From positions 1-37,447 of the forward strand of contig CANJVG010000020.1 in the NCBI GenBank assembly GCA_947478005.1: DNA of 37,447 nt, read 5' to 3'. Under the pieces are notes generated by a model. That model saw nothing but the letters and a program-made list of their open reading frames with translations. It ran no database searches and was not told the DNA's origin. This document shows, piece after piece, positions 31,970-37,447 of this stretch. The position numbers and the translations under genes are program-made. The first letter of the stretch is position 1, and each line of letters begins with the position of its first letter. The DNA comes from Bacteroidota bacterium. Lineage in GTDB: Bacteria; Bacteroidota; Bacteroidia; Chitinophagales; LD1.

Positions 31970-32545
31970 TTAAATCAGGCATTTCTGCATAATCTGATCG
32001 GCATGTGGGGTAGGAGCAAATTGCTGATAACCTGTACGTTTAATCAGGTTCCATTTTTTCAGCGACATAATAAACTTGGCAACACCGCCTTCTGAAAGCC
32101 CCGTTAGTTTGCGCAGTTCAGGATATCCGCCTCTGCCTTTATTATGAAAGTGGAGCAGTAGCCGCGCTGCATTTTCGGTAGTGTCGCGCTTTGCGTGTTT
32201 AAAGCCCGATTGGCGAAGCACTTGCGAAAGCAAAGAAATCAACCCTTGACTTATCTCTAGTGTTTGAGGCAATGGCTTTGCACTAGTGCTTATTCCAACA
32301 TTAGAACTTTCATTGCCATTTACAGTTCTGCTTATTCCTAAGTTGGAATTATCAAGGGAAGAAGCAGAGCCGCTTATTCCTGTACTATAACTGTTATTGG
32401 AATTATCAGCAGCACTTATTCCTAAGACAGTTTTAAGGCGGGCATTTTCGCTCTCTAAGCTTGCTACACGGGAAAGAAGAACATCAATAATGGAGTTGAG
32501 ACGCTGTGTTTCGGCAATAACATGGGAAGGAGTTGTTTCGCTCAT
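31970..32545 (-). CDS. Winged-helix DNA-binding protein with four 14-residue GIS repeats
   Basis: 191 residues. The N-terminus (about 8-40) is a coiled coil (ETQRLNSIIDVLLSRVASLE and ESENARLK). Residues 41-96 are a Ser/Asn-rich linker made of four exact 14-residue units starting LGIS, TGIS, LGIS and VGIS; in the DNA the word CTTATTCC recurs at 32289, 32331, 32373 and 32415, spacing 42 bp. The C-terminal third is a predicted winged helix (LRKLTGLSEGGVAKFIMSLK and WNLIKRT). I do not know the regulated genes. A CTAC-GAAA-GTAG inverted repeat (32560-32571) lies at the promoter-like TACTTTCG box, which hints at self-control. Confidence 0.72.
   Translation of the reverse strand: MSETTPSHVIAETQRLNSIIDVLLSRVASLESENARLKTVLGISAADNSNNSYSTGISGSASSLDNSNLGISRTVNGNESSNVGISTSAKPLPQTLEISQGLISLLSQVLRQSGFKHAKRDTTENAARLLLHFHNKGRGGYPELRKLTGLSEGGVAKFIMSLKKWNLIKRTGYQQFAPTPHADQIMQKCLI
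32289..32422. repeat. 42-bp periodic repeat inside the winged-helix gene
   Basis: CTTATTCC starts at 32289, 32331, 32373 and 32415, exactly 42 bp apart; the surrounding bases vary much more than this core. It encodes the GIS core of the 14-residue protein repeat. Confidence 0.9.
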
Positions 32546-32925
32546 AGGAATTTATTTTTCTACGAAAGTAGAGAAACTAAGCCAAATGGTAGGAACAAGA
32601 GAGGAGAAGTGCTGCGTTTCTGGGTTTCTTTATAATGGACAATCTCATTCTGCCTTGCGGCAAAAATTCCTCTTGGGACAAAATGGGTATCTGCGAAACT
32701 AAAAGCCTCGGTCTCGCGCACCATCATTCCTTGTTGCGTTTGGATGAATGAAAATGCGCTGAGATGATGCAAAGTAGCCCGATCAAGCTGGCCAAACTCG
32801 TCCACCAAAAATTGGATAGATTGATGAAGTAGTGGGGCAACAGGAAGCGTAAACCTTAGGCGCACAAAATGAGCATCGGCAAGGACATGAAAGGGCGAAC
32901 TATAGAAAAAGAAGTGCGGAAATGA
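32546..32925. other. 380-bp interval, no convincing gene
   Basis: On the minus strand a frame of about 100-125 codons (stop near 32560) reads FTLPVAPLLHQSIQFLVDEF and FSFADTHFVPRGIF, which looks protein-like, but it has no ATG at a sensible place and would need a GTG at 32865. It may be a decayed or unusual small gene. It has no recognisable family. Confidence 0.35.
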
Positions 32926-33747
32926 TTAGTTAAGACTTGCCTTGAAGGCAGTATAGTCAGCATTTTCGGTCCCATCTGAAGGAACGCCCGAACAATTAAG
33001 TTCTGTTTTCTTGGCATGAATATTTGCCACGCGGGTATCAGGATTGGGGTGGGTGCTTAAAAAAGCAGGAACGGGCTGTGATGTGCCGGAGGCAATTATT
33101 TTTTCGAAAAAATCGGCTGCACCATCTGCACGGTACTGTGTCGGACAAAGATATATCACAGAGTGAGCATCGGCATCCTTCTCGTCTTCTCGGCTAAAAG
33201 CAAGGGTAGATAAACTGGCGGCAATTTGAGCAAGCTGTCCTCCGCTGGTGGTGCCGGCAACTATGCTCACCAGCAAATCTAAGCCATACTGTTTGGTCAT
33301 TTGGTTGGTGCTATGGCGCTGATCGGCATGAGCCATTTCGTGACCAATTACTCCGGCAAGAGACGAGGCGTTATTCAAATACTTTATAAGCCCCGTGTAA
33401 ACATAAATGTAACCACCTGGTGTGCAGAAAGCATTTTGAGTGTTGTCGTCTTTAATAATGTAAAGCTTCCAAACAAAATCATTGGCATGGGTCAACTGGC
33501 CGCTGGCCAGAATGTTTTGCTTGAGCGAGTTGAGATAAGCATATGAAGCCTGATGAGTGGCTTGGTCGAGCAAAGGATATTGCGTGGGGTTGTTGGCAAT
33601 TTCCGTTTCCATTTTGGCGCCAAAATTTTTGTCGTCTTCAATAGAGAAAATATTCAGGCCGGTTCCTTTTTTACAACCGCTTGCAAAAAGCATTGTTACC
33701 AATACAAACGCAAAACCTGCGCGCACTACTTTATTTGTTGACTTCAT
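32926..33747 (-). CDS. M48-family metalloprotease lipoprotein
   Basis: 273 residues, a membrane-tethered zinc peptidase. Lipobox LFASGC places the lipidated cysteine at residue 25. The zinc site is H136-E-M-A-H140 (GHEMAHADQRHS), and the third ligand is E189 in SREDEKDADAH, with the family A-D pair. N-terminal FCTPGGYIYVYTGL is another M48 block. Relatives (BepA, LoiP) degrade or rescue misassembled outer-membrane proteins. No chaperone domain (TPR) is present, so it is the short LoiP-like type. It lies downstream of infB with 43 nt between them. Confidence 0.92.
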   Translation of the reverse strand: MKSTNKVVRAGFAFVLVTMLFASGCKKGTGLNIFSIEDDKNFGAKMETEIANNPTQYPLLDQATHQASYAYLNSLKQNILASGQLTHANDFVWKLYIIKDDNTQNAFCTPGGYIYVYTGLIKYLNNASSLAGVIGHEMAHADQRHSTNQMTKQYGLDLLVSIVAGTTSGGQLAQIAASLSTLAFSREDEKDADAHSVIYLCPTQYRADGAADFFEKIIASGTSQPVPAFLSTHPNPDTRVANIHAKKTELNCSGVPSDGTENADYTAFKASLN

Positions 33748-33790
33748 TGCCCCTTATTTTAATAACCGCTATTTGGAAAATCAACTTGCC

Positions 33791-36538
33791 TTAGAGCTTA
33801 CGTTGCACTTCCACCTCCTCATATACCTCAATCGTATCGTTCTCTTTTATATCCTGATAGTCTTTCAGCATCACTCCGCACTCTAATCCGCTTACCACTT
33901 CTTTCGCATCATCCTTAAATCGCTTTAAGCCCGATACGCTGCCGGTGTGCACCACAATGCCATCGCGAATTACGCGCACTTTCGATTTTTGGAACACTCT
34001 TCCATCGCTTACAAAGCAACCTGCAATTGTGCCGAACTTGCTAACGTGAATAGCGGTGCGTACTGCCAAATTACCGATAATCTTCTCTTCAATTTTAGGT
34101 TCCAGCAATCCTTCCATCGCGCTCTTGATTTCCTCAATAGCGTTGTAGATGATAGAGTAAAGACGAATATCCACACCTTCTGTATCGGCAATCTTACGCG
34201 CATTTTGCGATGGGCGAACATTGAAACCAATTACAATAGCATCTGAAGCGGTGGCCAAAAGCACATCCGATTCGGAGATGGCACCCACTCCCTTGTGAAT
34301 AATCTTGATTTGAATTTCTTCGGTCGAAAGTTTGAGTAATGAATCGGCCAAGGCTTCCACCGAGCCGTCCACGTCTCCCTTGAGAATAATGTTGAGCTCC
34401 TTGAAATTGCCCAATGCCAAACGTCTTCCAATTTCATCCAACGTGATATGTTTCTTGGTGCGAATTCCGGTTTCGCGTTCAATCTGTGCGCGTTTAGTGG
34501 CCAATTCCTTCGCGTCTTGTTCATTGTCAAACACCTTGAACTTTTCACCCGCTTGCGGGGCTCCGCTTAGTCCTAATACTTGTACCGGAACAGATGGACC
34601 GGCTTCTTTCTTTTTTGATCCTGTGTGGTCAAACATAGCCTTAACTCTACCATAGTATGGTCCGGCAACCATAATATCACCCATCTTTAAGGTTCCGGTT
34701 TGCACAAGAACGGTAGCCGTATAACCTCGTCCTTTATCGAGCGTAGCTTCAATTACAGAACCTACAGCCAGTCTTTCGGGGTTGGCTTTTAACTCAAGCA
34801 ATTCTGCCTGAATCAAAATCTTTTCCAAAAGCAAATCAATATTCAAACCTTTCTTGGCAGAAATTTCCTGACTTTGGTAAGGACCGCCCCATTCTTCCAC
34901 CAATATATTCATAGAAGAAAGTTGCTCGCGTATTTTATCAGCGTTTGCTCCGTCTTTATCAATCTTATTGAAAGCAAAAATCATTGGTACCCCGGCACTT
35001 TGTGCGTGGTTGATGGCTTCTTTTGTTTGAGGCATTACGGCATCATCAGCCGCCACAACAATTACCGCAATATCCGTAACCTTAGCTCCGCGGGCACGCA
35101 TAGCGGTAAACGCTTCGTGTCCCGGTGTATCGAGGAAAGAAATCTTTCTTCCATCGGCAGTGGTTACTTCATAAGCACCAATGTGCTGTGTAATACCTCC
35201 AGCTTCTTTGGCTACCACATTTGTTTTTCGGATATAATCGAGCAATGATGTCTTACCGTGGTCAACGTGTCCCATGATAGTAACAATCGGAGCGCGGGTT
35301 TGCAAGTCCTCCGGTTTATCCGGTACTTCTTCCTTAAACGCTGTTTGATCAGCCGCAGAAATAAATTCTACTTCATATCCATGCTCGGCAGTTACTAATT
35401 CTATGACCGTAGCATCCAAACGTTGATTAATAGAAACGATAACTCCCAACTGCATACAAGTAGAAATAATTTGCACGGGCGACATGTTCATTAAACTCGC
35501 CAACTCGGAAACAGAGATGAACTCTGCCACTTGCAGCTTGTTGTTTTGCATGCCCTCTTGAGCCGCTTCCATCTTTTCCTGCACCGCTTCACGCTTACCT
35601 CTTCTAAATTTCGAGCGGTCACTCTTAGAAGTTTGCGCCTGAATCTTCGCCATGGTAGCGCGAATCTTATCTTCAATCTGCTTTTCGGTAATTTCTGTTG
35701 GCTGGTTCGATTCCGGCTTCTTAACTACATCGCGCTTTGTCTGAAAATTGGAAACCTTTTTGTTGTAGGCCGTATCCTGAACAAGTGGTGCTCGTTCTTT
35801 TTTCTTAACGAGAATACGTTTCCGTTCGTGCTTAACTCCATCACCGGCAGGTTCTTCTTTCTTTTTAGGCTTAGGGTCAAACTGAGTAAGGTCAATTTTG
35901 CCCACCACCTTGGTGCCTTCAACGGTTTGGTATTTTGTTTCAATCCTTTCTTCCGGCTCCGGCTCCGGTTCGGCTTTCTTTTTCTTGGTAGTTTTTTTCT
36001 CTTCAACTACTTCAACAACCGGTTCAGGTTTTACTTCTACAACTACCTCTTCTACGGGAGTCCCTGCTACCACCGCCTCTTCTTCCTTCTTCTTTTTTCC
36101 TTTTTTAGGCTTTGCCTCCAAATCGATTGTGCCTACTTGTTTCAGGCCTTCAATTTTTTGTTTTTTGGCGGTAATTAAATCATCCGTCTTTTCTTCTTTG
36201 GGCGCCTGAATGGTTTTTACCAGCAGTTCTTTCTCTTCTTCCTGCTCCTTTTCTTTTTCTTTCACCTTTACCACAGGCGGGGCAACTACTTCCTGAACAA
36301 CCTCCACTACCTTCACCTTCTCCGCTATTATTTTGACGGTGTTATCAGCCTGTTGCTTAATAGATTTGTCGGCCCCGAACTCTTTGTCGAGTACAGCAAT
36401 CATCCCTGCATCAAGTTTGGTATTCGGATTCACCTCCTTGAAACCTTTTGCCTTTAAGGCAGCCATAATATGGTCTGAGCTGACATTATAAATACCAGCT
36501 GCTTTACTTAATCGAACTGCTTTTACTTCTTCTGACAT
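33791..36538 (-). CDS. infB: Translation initiation factor IF-2
   Basis: GTPase that brings initiator tRNA to the 30S subunit. 915 residues with an N-terminal IF2_N domain ([20 protein letters not shown]), a long K/E/V-rich linker to about residue 330 with VGTIDL/VGKIDL mini-repeats, then a second IF2_N-like helix pair near 338-385. The G domain has G1 GHVDHGKT at 423-430, G3 DTPGH at 470-474 and G4 NKID at 524-527, then domains II and III and the C-terminal fMet-tRNA binding part. The expanded linker is usual in Bacteroidota. It follows nusA with a 108-nt leader that can form alternative hairpins. Confidence 0.98.
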   Translation of the reverse strand: MSEEVKAVRLSKAAGIYNVSSDHIMAALKAKGFKEVNPNTKLDAGMIAVLDKEFGADKSIKQQADNTVKIIAEKVKVVEVVQEVVAPPVVKVKEKEKEQEEEKELLVKTIQAPKEEKTDDLITAKKQKIEGLKQVGTIDLEAKPKKGKKKKEEEAVVAGTPVEEVVVEVKPEPVVEVVEEKKTTKKKKAEPEPEPEERIETKYQTVEGTKVVGKIDLTQFDPKPKKKEEPAGDGVKHERKRILVKKKERAPLVQDTAYNKKVSNFQTKRDVVKKPESNQPTEITEKQIEDKIRATMAKIQAQTSKSDRSKFRRGKREAVQEKMEAAQEGMQNNKLQVAEFISVSELASLMNMSPVQIISTCMQLGVIVSINQRLDATVIELVTAEHGYEVEFISAADQTAFKEEVPDKPEDLQTRAPIVTIMGHVDHGKTSLLDYIRKTNVVAKEAGGITQHIGAYEVTTADGRKISFLDTPGHEAFTAMRARGAKVTDIAVIVVAADDAVMPQTKEAINHAQSAGVPMIFAFNKIDKDGANADKIREQLSSMNILVEEWGGPYQSQEISAKKGLNIDLLLEKILIQAELLELKANPERLAVGSVIEATLDKGRGYTATVLVQTGTLKMGDIMVAGPYYGRVKAMFDHTGSKKKEAGPSVPVQVLGLSGAPQAGEKFKVFDNEQDAKELATKRAQIERETGIRTKKHITLDEIGRRLALGNFKELNIILKGDVDGSVEALADSLLKLSTEEIQIKIIHKGVGAISESDVLLATASDAIVIGFNVRPSQNARKIADTEGVDIRLYSIIYNAIEEIKSAMEGLLEPKIEEKIIGNLAVRTAIHVSKFGTIAGCFVSDGRVFQKSKVRVIRDGIVVHTGSVSGLKRFKDDAKEVVSGLECGVMLKDYQDIKENDTIEVYEEVEVQRKL

Positions 36539-36566
36539 GTATTTTATTTAGTGAATAGTAATTTGT

Positions 36567-36610
36567 ATTGGTGATGAGTGTTTGGCATTCATCACCAATC
36601 ACTCATCACC
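36567..36610 (-). promoter_or_regulatory. Mutually exclusive hairpins in the nusA-infB gap
   Basis: ATTGGTGATGA (36567-36577) pairs perfectly with TCATCACCAAT (36589-36599). GGTGATGAGTG (36570-36580) pairs perfectly with CACTCATCACC (36600-36610). The two share 36570-36577, so only one can form at a time. No poly-U follows on the coding strand, so this is not a plain terminator. Confidence 0.55.
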
Positions 36611-36646
36611 TTTCGCTTTGTTGTTTGTTTGTGCTCATCTCAAAAA

Positions 36647-37447
36647 CTATGACTTCGCATCGTTCTGAAACTCGCTCTCCAAAATCTTTCTAATTTCTTT
36701 GATTGACTCTTCTTCTAAATCGGTTCTCCGCACCAGTTCTTCTTCGCTCAAGTGCAAAACACTCTTGGCGGTGTCGCAACCAATCTTCTTCAACTCATCA
36801 ATCATCCAACCTTCAATTTCATCTGCAAATTCTTCTAAGTCAATATCGTATTCCTCTACGTTTTCTCCATCATTTTCACGGAATACATCGATTTCAAAAC
36901 CTACTAACCGGCTTGCTAGTTTAATGTTTACTCCACGCTTGCCGATGGCTAAAGAAACCTGCTCAGGTGCGAGATAAACGGAAATTCTTTTCTTATCCTG
37001 GTCAATATCCAACGAAGTGATTTTAGCAGGAGCCAAGGCACGCTGCACCATCAACGAAAGATTGGTGGTGTAGTTAATGATGTCAATGTTTTCGTTTTTC
37101 AACTCGCGCACTACACCGTGGATACGCGAACCCTTTACGCCCACACAAGCACCCACCGGGTCGATGCGGTCATCGAAAGATTCAACTACTACTTTTGCTT
37201 TTTCGCCCGGCTCGCGAACGATTTGTTTGATAACAATGAGTCCGTCAAAAATTTCCGGCACTTCGCCTTCCATCAATTTGGCCAGGAAAGAATTGTCGGT
37301 TCTTGATAGAATGATTGCCGGGGTGCCGCCTCTCAATTCTACCTTCTTCACCACTGCACGAACGGTTTCGCCTTTCTTGAAGAAATCGGTTTTGATTTGT
37401 TCGGTTTTAGGAAGCAATAGTTCATTGCCTTCTTCATCGAGCAACAG
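36647..37447 (-). CDS. nusA: Transcription termination/antitermination factor NusA (5' part missing)
   Basis: C-terminal 267 codons of NusA; the start lies outside the window. Visible are the end of the S1 domain (KTDFFKKGETVRAVVKKVEL and GTPAIILSRTDNSFLAKL), two KH domains (DPVGACVGVKGSRIHGVV, SLAIGKRGVNIKLASRLVG), and a C-terminal acidic helix-hairpin-helix region (EEYDIDLEEFADEIEGW and LVRRTDLEEESIKEIRKIL). The short acidic tail is the Bacteroidota type. Order nusA-infB is the conserved arrangement in this operon. Confidence 0.95.
   Translation of the reverse strand: MLLDEEGNELLLPKTEQIKTDFFKKGETVRAVVKKVELRGGTPAIILSRTDNSFLAKLMEGEVPEIFDGLIVIKQIVREPGEKAKVVVESFDDRIDPVGACVGVKGSRIHGVVRELKNENIDIINYTTNLSLMVQRALAPAKITSLDIDQDKKRISVYLAPEQVSLAIGKRGVNIKLASRLVGFEIDVFRENDGENVEEYDIDLEEFADEIEGWMIDELKKIGCDTAKSVLHLSEEELVRRTDLEEESIKEIRKILESEFQNDAKS

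Noticed and set aside
35531-36178. 215-codon plus-strand ORF rich in F, L and R
   Set aside because: It is the antisense shadow of the K/E-rich IF-2 linker and has no protein character.

Overview
The window looks like chromosomal DNA of a member of the Bacteroidota, probably on the Chitinophagales/Sphingobacteriales side. The reasons are three secreted proteins with type IX secretion (T9SS) sorting domains (two 'PNP'-type tails and one gliding-motility C-terminal domain), promoter-like elements of the Bacteroidota TTTG / TAnnTTTG type, almost no Shine-Dalgarno sequences, the single-chain alpha2 glycyl-tRNA synthetase, and a nusA-infB block with the long Lys/Glu-rich IF-2 N-terminus seen in this phylum. 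No integrase, transposase, CRISPR array, rRNA or tRNA was recognised. Most of the window is ordinary housekeeping chromosome, with some lineage-specific islands.

Layout. 1-1577 (minus): a partial Old Yellow Enzyme and a SOUL haem-binding protein. 1578-2255: gene-free, dominated by a 12-unit 21-bp minisatellite. 2256-3110 (minus): an orphan protein with class III nucleotidyl-cyclase features. 3337-4361 (plus): gcvH, a VanZ-like membrane protein and a DUF167 protein, meeting recX head-on. 4868-8024 (plus): an MFS exporter and an uncharacterised secreted protein. 8088-10410 (minus): a lipoprotein and glycyl-tRNA synthetase. 10528-12485 (plus): an ECF sigma factor, a membrane protein with a tripled 43-residue repeat, and a small periplasmic protein, probably one stress-sensing operon. 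12556-14448 (minus): a T9SS-exported beta-helix protein.

14504-17089 (minus) is a three-gene run of a FabG-like SDR, a 3beta-HSD-like extended SDR and a steroid 5alpha-reductase-family enzyme that closely resembles the animal SRD5A1/2 type. It is followed by a TauE/SafE permease (minus) and a T9SS protein (plus). 19450-22541 (plus): a class A penicillin-binding protein, which carries an apparent frameshift at an A9 tract, and an RsmI-like methyltransferase. 22542-22948 is an AT-rich control region full of TTACTTA/TTAGTAA half-sites in front of a 139-residue protein with an AT-hook-like tail. 23441-27541 (plus): a giant PKD/gliding-type protein, a lipoprotein cytochrome c and anmK. 27534-29232 (minus): a LolC/E-type permease and rbfA. 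29322-31854 (plus): an MsbA-like exporter and a small secreted protein with a rare strong Shine-Dalgarno. 31970-37447 (minus): a winged-helix protein with 14-residue GIS repeats, an M48 peptidase, infB and the 3' part of nusA.

The points that most deserve follow-up are the PBP frameshift, the SRD5A-type operon, the operator array at 22749-22923, the sigma/tripled-repeat module, the orphan cyclase-like gene, and the habit of placing TAnnTT(T/C)G boxes only 4-19 nt before start codons, which would give near-leaderless mRNAs.
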